Shown: positions 36,646-44,800 of the stretch, in pieces
Numbering within the stretch: the stretch's first letter is position 1
How the letters are laid out: each line of letters starts with the position of its first letter
NCBI GenBank assembly: GCA_016194705.1
Contig: JACQAZ010000037.1
Span: 1 to 49,029, forward strand
DNA: 49,029 nt
Origin: Elusimicrobiota bacterium
GTDB taxonomy: Bacteria; Elusimicrobiota; Elusimicrobia; UBA1565; UBA9628
Direction: 5' to 3'
Translations under genes and position numbers: made by a program
The notes under the pieces: model-generated
Told to the model about the DNA's origin: nothing
Databases searched by the model: none
What the model saw: only the letters and a program-made list of their open reading frames with translations

Positions 36646-36654
36646 ATTATAACA
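36646..36654 (-). promoter_or_regulatory. Extended -10 promoter of ruvA
   Basis: TG-T-TATAAT on the minus strand, a perfect extended -10, ending 8 bases before the ruvA ATG. The -35 position is GC-rich without consensus, as tolerated by extended -10 promoters. The start site would be at or next to the ATG. Confidence 0.5.
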
Positions 36655-36706
36655 TAATGAGCCGGGCGGCGCGCCTTGCTTTTTCACCAAGGACAGGATG
36701 CCGGCG

Positions 36707-37072
36707 TCACCTTGGCGGCCGCGACAGTCGCCTCATCGTGAGGCTCAGCTTGACCACGCGCCGGCCTCGGCCCTTGGGGAATTCACCGGCGAAGGAACCC
36801 CCGCGGCCATCGGAGCTCTCGAGAAATCGACACTGGAAGGGAGTTCCCTTCCTTTTCGTAAAGACGGTCAGCACCTTATCCTTGACATGCAGCGTCCCCG
36901 TCCACCCGGAAAGTTCGAGGCTCTTGATCGCGACGCTTAGAATGCCGTCCTTGGCGGGGACGCATCGGAGCGCGACCGTTCCGATCATGTCTTCCCAGTC
37001 GCCGGGAGAATTGCAAAAGTGCCCATCGTAGTCTCCGCTGAAGAAAGCCGCCCACTCCTTCATCGTCGCCAT
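36707..37072 (-). CDS. Small unknown protein downstream of vapBC
   Basis: 121 aa, not recognised. MATMKEWAAFFSGDYDGHF, a beta-rich centre (ILSVAIKSLELSGWTGTLHV, KVLTVFTKRKGTPFQC) and a very basic C-terminus (KGRGRRVVKLSLTMRRLSRPPR in part) are visible. It is cytoplasmic by the lack of a signal peptide. It starts 11 bases after the vapC stop, so it may be a third gene of that unit. No Shine-Dalgarno. The lower-GC character fits the transferred vapBC patch. A role in the toxin-antitoxin module is only a guess. Confidence 0.6.
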   Translation of the reverse strand: MATMKEWAAFFSGDYDGHFCNSPGDWEDMIGTVALRCVPAKDGILSVAIKSLELSGWTGTLHVKDKVLTVFTKRKGTPFQCRFLESSDGRGGSFAGEFPKGRGRRVVKLSLTMRRLSRPPR

Positions 37073-37083
37073 GAATTGATCTG

Positions 37084-37455
37084 TTAGGCAGGCCTTTCTC
37101 CACCGAAGAGATGTAGCCGTTTCGCCTCACGACAAAGCGCTTTGTCTTTACTCCACACTTTTGCGCCAGAAAGCCTCGCCGATGCCATTAGATGAACATC
37201 CACCGACCCGACCCCCGTGCCGTGCAGACGCTCTGTTGCTATGAAGTCGAGCACTTCCGCATGTTCCACCATTTGCGCCACTGGAAGAGCATGAAGTAGA
37301 TCTAGAGTCTCCTTGCGGTGTGGAAGATTTCCGCAGGCGAGCTCCTCAATTATGAAAGGATGAATTACAACAGAGCCTTCATTCAATAGTGTGACCAAGC
37401 CAGGTTCGGTTTCCCGAAGGTGGCCGGACCAAACAGAAGTATCTACTAGGATCAT
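37084..37455 (-). CDS. vapC: VapC-type PIN-domain ribonuclease toxin
   Basis: 123 aa PIN domain. MILVDTSVWSGHL carries the first catalytic Asp, EELACGN the conserved Glu, and GSVDVHLMASARLSGAKVWSKDKAL the later acidic residues (Asp in GSVDVH and SKDKAL). VapC toxins cleave tRNA or rRNA and are held inactive by VapB. ATGA overlap with vapB (37452-37455). The gene looks less GC-rich than its neighbours and is likely transferred. Confidence 0.92.
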   Translation of the reverse strand: MILVDTSVWSGHLRETEPGLVTLLNEGSVVIHPFIIEELACGNLPHRKETLDLLHALPVAQMVEHAEVLDFIATERLHGTGVGSVDVHLMASARLSGAKVWSKDKALCREAKRLHLFGGERPA

Positions 37456-37637
37456 CGACGTCTGCGGCCCGCACGAAAGCGGGGCGCAGAGCCGCCGAGT
37501 GCCGCAAGGCGCTCGCGGGCCTTCTTTTCAATTAACGCTTCGAGACCGGCATGGACGAGGGCGGTCTTTTCGTGGGTCCCCGTCAATTCGGCCGCGCGCT
37601 TCAAGACGTCATCCCTAATGATTAGTGTTGTTCTCAT
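37452..37637 (-). CDS. vapB: VapB-type antitoxin
   Basis: 61 aa. MRTTLIIRDDVLKRAAELTG and the EKTALVHAGLEALIEKKARERLAALGG pattern (given in part) match the VapB antitoxin family PF09957, a ribbon-helix-helix-like DNA binder that neutralises VapC with its C-terminus. The start at 37637 has no Shine-Dalgarno but a complete promoter 7 bases upstream. Antitoxins of this kind repress their own promoter, and inverted repeats overlap it. Confidence 0.9.
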   Translation of the reverse strand: MRTTLIIRDDVLKRAAELTGTHEKTALVHAGLEALIEKKARERLAALGGSAPRFRAGRRRR

Positions 37638-37673
37638 ACATATTAGTATGCATTAACTATATGCATCTGTCAA
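37636..37673 (-). promoter_or_regulatory. vapBC promoter with overlapping inverted repeats (probable VapB operator)
   Basis: Perfect TTGACA -35 (37673-37668), 17-base spacer, CATACT -10 (37650-37645, four of six), 7 bases to the ATG. Two inverted repeats overlap it: ATGCAT arms at 37648-37653 and 37661-37666, and ATAC/GTAT arms at 37636-37639 and 37646-37649. The layout predicts autorepression and a leaderless mRNA. Confidence 0.65.
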
Positions 37674-37724
37674 GGGCTGTCGAGTTGCTCCGGCGCTGCC
37701 CAACTTCTTATTTGACGGACCTGT

Positions 37725-37777
37725 CTATCACGGTCGAAAGGCTTTCCGTGATAGGCCGACCAGGGAGGTCGGCCTAT
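37725..37777 (-). terminator. Two overlapping perfect hairpins at the end of the third TMTC gene
   Basis: Hairpin 1: 11-base arms (37751-37761 and 37767-37777) with a 5-base loop; the TMTC stop codon (37776-37774) lies in one arm. Hairpin 2: 9-base arms CTATCACGG / CCGTGATAG (37725-37733 and 37746-37754). The two share four bases (37751-37754), so full formation is mutually exclusive. No T-run follows, so it is a terminator, mRNA 3' stabiliser or attenuator rather than a standard intrinsic terminator. Confidence 0.5.
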
Positions 37778-39222
37778 TTCCGAAGGCGGGCCCGCGCAGA
37801 GGCGAGGTTTTTCTTTACCTGCGGCTCATCGGGCGCCAGCGCCGCGGCGTCGGCGAAGCACCTCTCGGCCTGCTCCCAACGGCCCAGCTCGGCGTAAGCG
37901 GTCCCGAGATCGTTCCAGGCGTGCGCCAGATTCGCCCGTCCCTTCTCGGGATTGCGCCGGGACTGCTCGCGGTAATAGTAGATCGCGTCATACGGCCGCC
38001 CGCGCGCCATCAAGAGGTTGCCCAGGTCGTAGTACGCGACGCTTTCCTGAGGGTCGACCTCGATGACATGCTTCCACAAGGTCTCCGCGTCAACCCAGAC
38101 CGCCTCCTGCTGGACGCTGACGACGGCCAGGGCCGCGGCGAGCGCCCCGGCGGCAGGCCATGCGCGAGGCCAACGCTTGAGAGCCGCCCCCGAGAGCAAA
38201 GCGAAGGCGGCCAGCGGCAGATAGGCGTAGCGGTCGTGCATGAAGATGGGCCCCGGGCGCGACACGCTGAGCACCGGAGCGACGGCGGCCAGCGCGATCA
38301 GCCAGGCCGCCCAGGCGCCGGGGATCCTCTTTCGCAAGACGAACAACGCGGCGGAGATGCCGGCGAGAACGAGGACGGCCTCGAGCGCCGTGCAGCCGAG
38401 CGGGCGCGAGGCCTCCGTCACGAAGTAGACGGGCCGCAGGCCGGCCGGGAACGCCGCGCGGCCGAGCAGCTCGAGGGCCGCGAGCGCCCCGGTGCCGGGA
38501 GAGCGCGGGCCCGACTCGTAATGCATGACGGCGGCCTTCGCGATCGCGTTCGCAGCGCCCGCGCCCATCGAGACGAAGAGGAAGGGGATCTTGCTTCTCC
38601 ACTGGACCTTGTTCGAAAGGACGAAGCGGTCGAGTACGATCAAGGCGGCGGGCAGGGCGGCCACTTCCCAGCGGGAGAGCGCCGCGAGAACGGAAAGGCA
38701 AAGGGAAAGCCGATAGAAGGATTTCTTTCGAGGTTCTTTAAAAAACTTTACATATGAGAGGACCGCGCCCAAGGTCAGCGCACAGCACAGAAGATCGGCG
38801 AGGCACGAGGCCCAAGCCACGCTCTCGACTTGCAAGGGATGCGCGGCAAAGAGCAAAGCGGACAACGAAGACGCCAAAACGACTCCGCCGAGAAGCTCGA
38901 GCCCGAGCGCGTAGACCAAGGCCGTCGAGAGCAGGTGCAGGCCTAGGCTCGGCCCGTGATAGGCCCACGGACGCAGGCCCGCGAGCGCGTAGATGACGGC
39001 GTAGAGAAGCCAGCCCAGCGGCTGCCAGGCGGAGTTCAAGGTGCTCGTGAGCATCCAGCGCAGGTGAAGGAGGTCCAAGCCTCGGATGTAGGGATTGGCG
39101 TAGATCAAAATATCGTCGTCCCAATCCACGAAGCCGTTGCGCAGGACGGGGAGGAAGAGGAGCAGGACGGCGAGGACGGTCAAAACTCCGGCGGCCTTGG
39201 GAGAAAGGCCGCGTTTCTTCAA
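37774..39222 (-). CDS. TMTC-like GT-C membrane protein with C-terminal TPRs (third copy)
   Basis: 482 aa. FVDWDDDILIYANPYIRGLD in the first loop, FAAHPLQVESVAWASCLADL, about ten membrane helices and two TPR units near the end (about 395-475: YYDLGNLLMARGRPYDAIYYY, AWNDLGTAYAELGRWEQAERCF). Clearly paralogous to the two at 10189-13250. The start is TTG (39222-39220) in a TTGA overlap with the ruvC stop, with AGAGG eight bases upstream. It thus sits inside a DNA-repair cluster, cotranscribed with yebC-ruvC. Confidence 0.82.
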   Translation of the reverse strand: MKKRGLSPKAAGVLTVLAVLLLFLPVLRNGFVDWDDDILIYANPYIRGLDLLHLRWMLTSTLNSAWQPLGWLLYAVIYALAGLRPWAYHGPSLGLHLLSTALVYALGLELLGGVVLASSLSALLFAAHPLQVESVAWASCLADLLCCALTLGAVLSYVKFFKEPRKKSFYRLSLCLSVLAALSRWEVAALPAALIVLDRFVLSNKVQWRSKIPFLFVSMGAGAANAIAKAAVMHYESGPRSPGTGALAALELLGRAAFPAGLRPVYFVTEASRPLGCTALEAVLVLAGISAALFVLRKRIPGAWAAWLIALAAVAPVLSVSRPGPIFMHDRYAYLPLAAFALLSGAALKRWPRAWPAAGALAAALAVVSVQQEAVWVDAETLWKHVIEVDPQESVAYYDLGNLLMARGRPYDAIYYYREQSRRNPEKGRANLAHAWNDLGTAYAELGRWEQAERCFADAAALAPDEPQVKKNLASARARLRK

Positions 39223-39746
39223 CGAGGGGGCCTCTTCCCGCCGAAGCTGTCGAGGACTTTGAGCCTCGTGTGGCGCAGCGAGCGGATGTGGCAGAGCGCG
39301 ATCGCGGCGGCGTCGGCGACGTCGTCGGGCCGCAGGCGCTCGGAGAGGCCCAGGGCTTTTTGCACGACCGCCTGCATCTGTGCTTTTGGCGCGGAGCCCG
39401 AGCCGGTGATCGCCAGCTTGACCGAGCGCGGGTTGTATTCCGCGACCGTCTTGCCCGCCTGCGCGGCCGCCAGCAGCACGACGCCGCGCGCCTGCAGGGT
39501 CGCGCGCACGGTGTGCGCGGCTTTGAGAAAGAACATCTCCTCGACGGCGACCGAGTCGGGGCGATGCTGGCTCAGGAGCGAGGCGAGCGCGCCGTGGATG
39601 AGGCGCAATCGTTCGGGAAGCGCCGTGTCGGGCTTGGTCTTGATGAGACCCGCTTCCAGAAGGCGGGGGGAGGCTTGGTCCGAGCTGGTGAGCACCGCCC
39701 AGCCGGTCTCCGAGACGCCTGGGTCGATGCCGAGCACGGTCGGCAT
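39219..39746 (-). CDS. ruvC: Holliday junction resolvase RuvC
   Basis: Cuts Holliday junctions held by RuvAB. 175 aa. VLGIDPGVSETGWAV with the first catalytic Asp, SVAVEEMFFLKAAHTV with the Glu, and the C-terminal DDVADAAAIALCH with the two further Asp residues give a complete active site. It starts one base after the yebC stop. Confidence 0.97.
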   Translation of the reverse strand: MPTVLGIDPGVSETGWAVLTSSDQASPRLLEAGLIKTKPDTALPERLRLIHGALASLLSQHRPDSVAVEEMFFLKAAHTVRATLQARGVVLLAAAQAGKTVAEYNPRSVKLAITGSGSAPKAQMQAVVQKALGLSERLRPDDVADAAAIALCHIRSLRHTRLKVLDSFGGKRPPR

Positions 39747-39747
39747 A

Positions 39748-40500
39748 TCAGGCGGCGAGCTTGGCGAGGATCGTCTCCGGGATGTCGAAGTTCGCCCAGA
39801 CGCTTTTGACGTCGTCGTGGTCCTCGAGGAGTTCCACGAGCTTGAGGACTTTAGGGGCGGTGGCCTCGTCGACGGCGACCGTGTTCTCCGGCTTCATGAT
39901 GGCCTCCGCGGAGGCCACGGGGAATTTCTTGGCGAGAGCGGCCTTGACCTTGTCGAGGTCGGAGGTGGCGCAGTAGATTTCGTAGACGTCCCCCTGGTCG
40001 GCGATGACGTCCTCGGCGCCGGCCTCGAGGGCCGCCTCGATGAGCGCGTCCTCGCTCTTGGCGTCGGATTTGTTGACGGCGAGATACCCTTTGGGCTTGA
40101 ACATCCAGGCCACGCACCCGGCCGCTCCGCGGTTGCCGCCGTTCTTGGTGAAGATCAAGGCGATTTCATCGCCGGTCCGGTTGCGGTTGTCGGTCGTGAC
40201 CTCGACGAGCACGGCCACGCCGCCGGGAGCGTAGCCCTCGTAGGTCAGCTCCTCGTAGTTGACGCCGGGGAGCTCGCCGGTGCCTTTCTGGATGGCCCGC
40301 TTGACGTTCTCGGCGGGCATGTTGGCGGCCTTGCCGTCGTCGATGGCGCGGCGCAGGCGCGGGTTCATGTCGGGGTCGCCGCCGCCCATCTTGGCCGCGA
40401 TCGTGATCTCTTTGACGATCTTGGTCCAGACCTTGCCCTTCTTGGAATCGGTGATGGCCTTCTTGTGCTTGATCCCGGCCCAGTGCGAGTGTCCGCCCAT
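39748..40500 (-). CDS. yebC: YebC/PmpR family protein
   Basis: 250 aa. GGHSHWAGIKHKKAITDSKKGKVWTKIVKEI (opening MGGHSHWAGIKHKKA), GGDPDMNPRLRRAIDDGKAANMPAENVKRAI block, YEGYAPGGVAVLVEVTTDNRNRT and GAAGCVAWMF are the standard YebC signature. Members act as transcription regulators or, in recent work, as ribosome-associated factors relieving proline stalls; which applies here cannot be read. AAGGAG lies eight bases before the ATG. Head of yebC-ruvC-TMTC. Confidence 0.95.
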   Translation of the reverse strand: MGGHSHWAGIKHKKAITDSKKGKVWTKIVKEITIAAKMGGGDPDMNPRLRRAIDDGKAANMPAENVKRAIQKGTGELPGVNYEELTYEGYAPGGVAVLVEVTTDNRNRTGDEIALIFTKNGGNRGAAGCVAWMFKPKGYLAVNKSDAKSEDALIEAALEAGAEDVIADQGDVYEIYCATSDLDKVKAALAKKFPVASAEAIMKPENTVAVDEATAPKVLKLVELLEDHDDVKSVWANFDIPETILAKLAA

Positions 40501-40530
40501 GTCCTGTTCTCCTTGCGCGCTCCGACGAAG

Positions 40531-40563
40531 ATTTTATCACAAATCGGCCGCATGTGCTAGAAT
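40531..40563. promoter_or_regulatory. Overlapping divergent promoters of yebC and tRNA-Arg
   Basis: Plus strand: TTATCA (40534-40539), 18 bases, TAGAAT (40558-40563), 8 bases before the tRNA. Minus strand: TAAAAT (40536-40531) about 30 bases before yebC, with a poor CTAGCA -35. The two share DNA, so they may compete for polymerase. Confidence 0.45.
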
Positions 40564-40571
40564 CTCCGCCT

Positions 40572-40643
40572 GGGCCCGTAGCTCAATGGATAGAGTATGT
40601 GGCTTCGAACCACAGGATCCAGGTTCGATTCCTGGCGGGCCCA
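40572..40643 (+). tRNA. tRNA-Arg (anticodon UCG), no encoded CCA
   Basis: 72-base cloverleaf: acceptor GGGCCCG / CGGGCCC with discriminator A, D arm GCTC/GAGT, anticodon stem TGTGG/CCACA with loop CTTCGAA (anticodon TCG, reading CGA), four-base variable loop, T arm CCAGG-TTCGATT-CCTGG. The discriminator base is followed by GTT, so CCA must be added by the nucleotidyltransferase. Confidence 0.93.
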
Positions 40644-40647
40644 GTTG

Positions 40648-40679
40648 TTTTTTCAAGGTTTTCGCCTTCGGCGAAAACC
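40648..40679 (+). terminator. T-run and perfect hairpin after tRNA-Arg
   Basis: Six T (40648-40653) directly follow the tRNA and then comes GGTTTTCGCC-TTC-GGCGAAAACC (10-base arms, 40657-40666 and 40670-40679). The T-run precedes the hairpin on this strand, the reverse of a normal terminator; the tRNA itself may act as the hairpin. Confidence 0.4.
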
Positions 40680-40765
40680 GCCCGCCGCAGGCGCCCCCAG
40701 TAAGTAAAAATCCGTTAATAAGGCCGTAATATTTCCGCAATTGTTCTCCCTTATTCTTCATAGCG

Positions 40766-41869
40766 ATGCTGCTCTTTGCGGCCATCTTGGGAATGACAAC
40801 GCAGCTCTACGCGGCCGACCTGCCGCCCGCTCCCGCGAATAAACCCGCGGATTTGGGCAAAAAGGCCCTGGCCGTGCTCGCTTCCGCGATGACGGACAAG
40901 GACCCCGAGGTCCGCGCGGCGGCGGCCACGGCCTGGGGCCTCATCGGCAATCCCGCGGCGGTCAAGCTCCTGGGCAAAGCGGTCCGCGACCGCAACGCCC
41001 ACGTGCGCATCGAGGCGGCCTACAGCCTCCACCTCTTGGGCGACGAATCCGGCGTTCTCGTCATGGAGCGCATACTGCGCCCGAGCACGCCGACCGCCGA
41101 GGGCTACACGCCCGAGAACGAGCTCCAGCTCATCGCCCGGGCCAAATCGCGCGTGCACGCGATCCGCCGCCTGACCGAGGTCGGCGGCGAGAAGGTCGTC
41201 GACCTCTTCGACAAGCTGAGAAAGGACCCCTCGGGCGAGGTCCGGGACGCGATCTCGATCGCCTTGGCGCGCATGGACCTCGGCGAGGAGTTCGAGGCGC
41301 CCTTCCTGGACGCGACCACCGACGCCGACGAGGGCGTGCGGGCCGCCGCGGTCAGGGCGCTGGCCGAGATCGGCCGCGGCCGCGCGCTCGACGCGCTCAA
41401 CGAGGCGGCCGCCGACCCCTCGGTCGAGGTCCGCGCGGAGGCGATGCGCGCGCTCGCGAAGTTCTCGAGCCCCGACACGGTGCGCCTGCTGGCCAAAGGC
41501 GCGCGCGACCAGGACCGGCGCGTGGCGGCCCAGGCCCTGGCGGGCCTGGCCCACATCCCGGACGGCGAGACCGCCGAGCTGCTGCGCGAGGTCTTGAAGG
41601 GCTCGAAGGCGCCCGAGGTCCAGCTCAAGGCGATGGCGGGTCTCTCGCGGCGCGGGGACAAGGTCGACCTCGAGCTGCCCGACGCGGCGCTGCGCCAGAA
41701 GGACCCCGACCTGCGGGCCTTGGCTTTGGACGTCCTGGATGCGGTGGCGACGCCCGCCTCCGATCTTCTGCTCGGGCGCACGATGGAGGGCGACGCCGAC
41801 GGCAGGCTCCGCGTGCAGGCCGCCTCGATCCTCGTGCGGCGCTTGAGCCGCAAGGCGGGGACCAGATGA
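40766..41869 (+). CDS. Exported HEAT-repeat protein
   Basis: 367 aa. A signal peptide (LLFAAILGMTTQLYAA, cleaved near residue 17) is followed by about eight HEAT/PBS-lyase-type repeats with the DxxVRxxAAxAL pattern (DPEVRAAAATAWGLIG, DEGVRAAAVRALAEIG, SVEVRAEAMRALAKF, DRRVAAQALAGLA). Such solenoids bind protein partners. It overlaps the protease gene by ATGA, so it probably serves as a periplasmic partner or chaperone of that protease or the PorV-like barrel. No enzymatic residues. Confidence 0.85.
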   Translation: MLLFAAILGMTTQLYAADLPPAPANKPADLGKKALAVLASAMTDKDPEVRAAAATAWGLIGNPAAVKLLGKAVRDRNAHVRIEAAYSLHLLGDESGVLVMERILRPSTPTAEGYTPENELQLIARAKSRVHAIRRLTEVGGEKVVDLFDKLRKDPSGEVRDAISIALARMDLGEEFEAPFLDATTDADEGVRAAAVRALAEIGRGRALDALNEAAADPSVEVRAEAMRALAKFSSPDTVRLLAKGARDQDRRVAAQALAGLAHIPDGETAELLREVLKGSKAPEVQLKAMAGLSRRGDKVDLELPDAALRQKDPDLRALALDVLDAVATPASDLLLGRTMEGDADGRLRVQAASILVRRLSRKAGTR

Positions 41870-44800
41870 GGACTTCTGCGCTGCTGCTGCTGGCGGCCCT
41901 GCCCGGGACCTCCTGGGCCATCATGCCGACGCCGCAGGCCAAGGAGGACGCCAAGCGCTTCTCCGCCTACCACGGTCCTCGCCGGCACGCGGACGCCGCC
42001 GAGCGCGACAAGGCGGCCTGGGACTTCAACCACCGGCGCGCGCTCTCGCCCTCCGCCGTCGGGCAGGCCTTCGCGCGCGGAGGCCTCGAGCCGAAAACGG
42101 CGGCCGTCAGCTTCCTGCGCGAGGCGCGCGCGCGCTTAGGCATCGACCCCGACTCGCTCCGGCTCGAGCGCGAAGCCGCAGCCGCCGGCCACAAGCATCT
42201 GCTCTACCGGCAAGCCTACCGCGGCCTGCCCGTCGAGTTCGCCTATGTCAAGGTGCACCTCGCCGACAACGGAGCCGTGCTCGGCGTCGACTCGAACTAC
42301 GAGCGCGGCTTGACGCTCGGCGTGGTCCCCGCCGTCTCCGCCGCTCAGGCCGCCTCGGCCGTGCGCGCGGCCGGTCTGAAGCCCGGCGCAGAGGCGTCAT
42401 TGGTCGTCCTGCCCGACCCCTCGGGCGGCCCCGCGCGGCTGGCCTGGAGCCTGACGGCCGAGGGCGCCGGGGGCAGATGGCGCTACTACGTCGACGGCCT
42501 CACCGGGGCCGTGCTGTTCCGGCACAGCCTCCTGCGCAACATCTGCGGCAGCTCGGGCAAAATGTCGGCCATGATCTACGACATCGACCCCTTGAGCGGG
42601 ACGCCCCAGACCAGGCCGCTGGCGAACATGAGGGTCTTCCAGCAGAACGCGAGCAATTTCGCCGACACCGACCTCAACGGCAACTACTGCGGCGCCGCCA
42701 TCGGCAAGGTCTTCACCCAGTTCCAGGGCCCCTTCGTGCGGGTCTCGAACTTCCGCGGGCCCAGCGCGCATTACGACAACGGCTCCGGCGTCTGGTCCAC
42801 CGTGGCGACCCCGGTCTCCTCGCCCCATCCCTACCCCGCCAGCTCGGTGGTCGTCTCCACGATCGACCTGCGCGGCGTCATCCCGCCCGACGCGGTCAAG
42901 GTCCTGCCGGTCTTCAGCAGCTTCCGGGTCGGGGAGATCTCGGCGGTGACGGGCTTCGGGGAAGGCGGGGACGTCACCGACGACGACCAGCTGACCATCC
43001 TCGACTCCTCCGGCAGCCCGGTGGCCAGCTACCTCGGCAACCGCGGCGGCTTCAACGCCGCCGCCGTGCCCGGCCAGGTCATGTACCTCAAGCTCAAGGC
43101 CAACGACCAGGCCTCCGGCGAGACCGGCTACGACGTGAGCCTCTCGAGCTACCTGACGCTGAGCAACCCCGCCCTCGACGCCCCCGGCAAGGACCTGGTC
43201 TGGCTGGCCAGCCACACCTACGCGGGCTTGAGGAGCGAGTTCAATCTATTCTTCCACCTCAACGAGATGCACGATTTCTTCATGTTCGGCACCGCGACCA
43301 ACGCGCTGGGCAACGGAATCTCGCTCTACGGCAACGACCTCCTGGGCGCCCAGCTGCCGGGCGTCGACATCTCGAGCGCGGCCTTCATCGGCAAGCCCAT
43401 GCACGCTCTCGCCTTGGTCGGCCCGAACATCGGCAACCCATTCTACGACCCCGATTACGACGACATCATCTTCGGCGACATCAGCGACAGCAACCCCACC
43501 GACATACTGACCGACGACGCCACCGTGCCGCATCACGAATACACGCACTACGTCGTCGAGAAGATCTGGTCCCTGCAGAACTTCGGAGAGGCGGGCGCGA
43601 TCTCGGAGGGCAACGCGGACTATTTCTCGGCGAGCTCGCTCGATCACTCCGCGATCGGAACCTACGTCGTCCAGTCCCTGGGCGGGGGGGGCCTGCCCAT
43701 CCGCCAGCTCGACAGCGCCCTCGGGGCCGACACCTGCGGCGCGAGCCCGGCGGTGCTGGGCCCCACGACTTGGCAAGGCGAGATCCACTGCGACAGCCGG
43801 TTCTTCAGCCAGGCCCTTTGGGACATCCGCAAGGCCCGAGTCGGGCTGCAGGGGCTGGCGCCGGGGCGGGCCTGCGTGGACGGCCTCGTCTTTCAGTCCC
43901 TCCTGTTCTTCCCGGAAAGCTTCGCCGAGTTCCTTGCGGCCATGCTGAAGGTCGACAGCCTGGGTCTGGTCCCGGCCTGCGCGGTCAACGCCTGCGGCGG
44001 CAACGCCCTCAGCTGCGTGCAAACGACGATCAACGCCGCCTTCAACGCCCACGGCCTGCAGTCGGTCGGGGGCACCAACGATCCCTACGACACGGTGACC
44101 TCGCGCAACGACGGCTTCGAAAGCGCCGTCGACGTCACGACGATCTCCGCCGTCAGCGCGACGATCTTCCCGGCCGGAGACTCCGATTTCTTCACCTTCC
44201 CCGCCGGCAACGGCCCGGTGTCCATCACGATGACCTTGCCGGCCGACGGCAGCAACCCCGGCCTCTTCAAGGCCTACATGCTCACCCTCTACGACACAGA
44301 CCACCGGCAGGTCGCGCAGGCCATCCCGCCTCTCGACGGGATCAACACCGTCGGCGGCTTCTGCGCGGACACCGACTGCACGTCGAGCGCTTCCTCGGTC
44401 TTGCTCAATTATATCCCTCCGAAGGGGACGCAGCTCTACCTCGAGGTCACGGGAGGGCCGACGGCCTCCGGGGGCTCCAACAGCGGGGTGAACTCGACCG
44501 TTGCGTACGGCCTCCAAATTCAATACCAGCCTTCGGGCGCCATCTCGGGGCAGATCGTCACCGCCGCCTTCGACCATGACACGGTCTCCTTCAAGGTCCA
44601 CGTCACGACCTGGCCGTTCCGGCAGGACTACAGGTTCGCGCACGCCCAGCTGCGCGACCAGGGCAACGCGATCGTCCCGGGAACGGTGACCCACGACACG
44701 CACCAAGCCGGGGACTGGCTCGATTTCGTCTCCTCGAGCAATGCCCTGGGCCAGGTGAGCGGGGCCCTGCAGCTGCACACCGGCTTCGCGGCGCGCTTCC

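Noticed and set aside
37084..37673. vapBC as part of a mobile element
   Set aside because: No transposase, integrase, terminal repeats or target duplication could be seen around it.
40537..40785. An 82-aa minus-strand reading frame over the tRNA
   Set aside because: Its PPGIEPGSCGSKPHTLSIEL part is the translation of the tRNA-Arg complement, a well-known spurious protein.
42477..44579. A 700-aa plus-strand frame inside the protease gene
   Set aside because: Arg/Pro/His-rich frame-shifted shadow; the protease frame has the signal peptide, zinc site and C-terminal domain.
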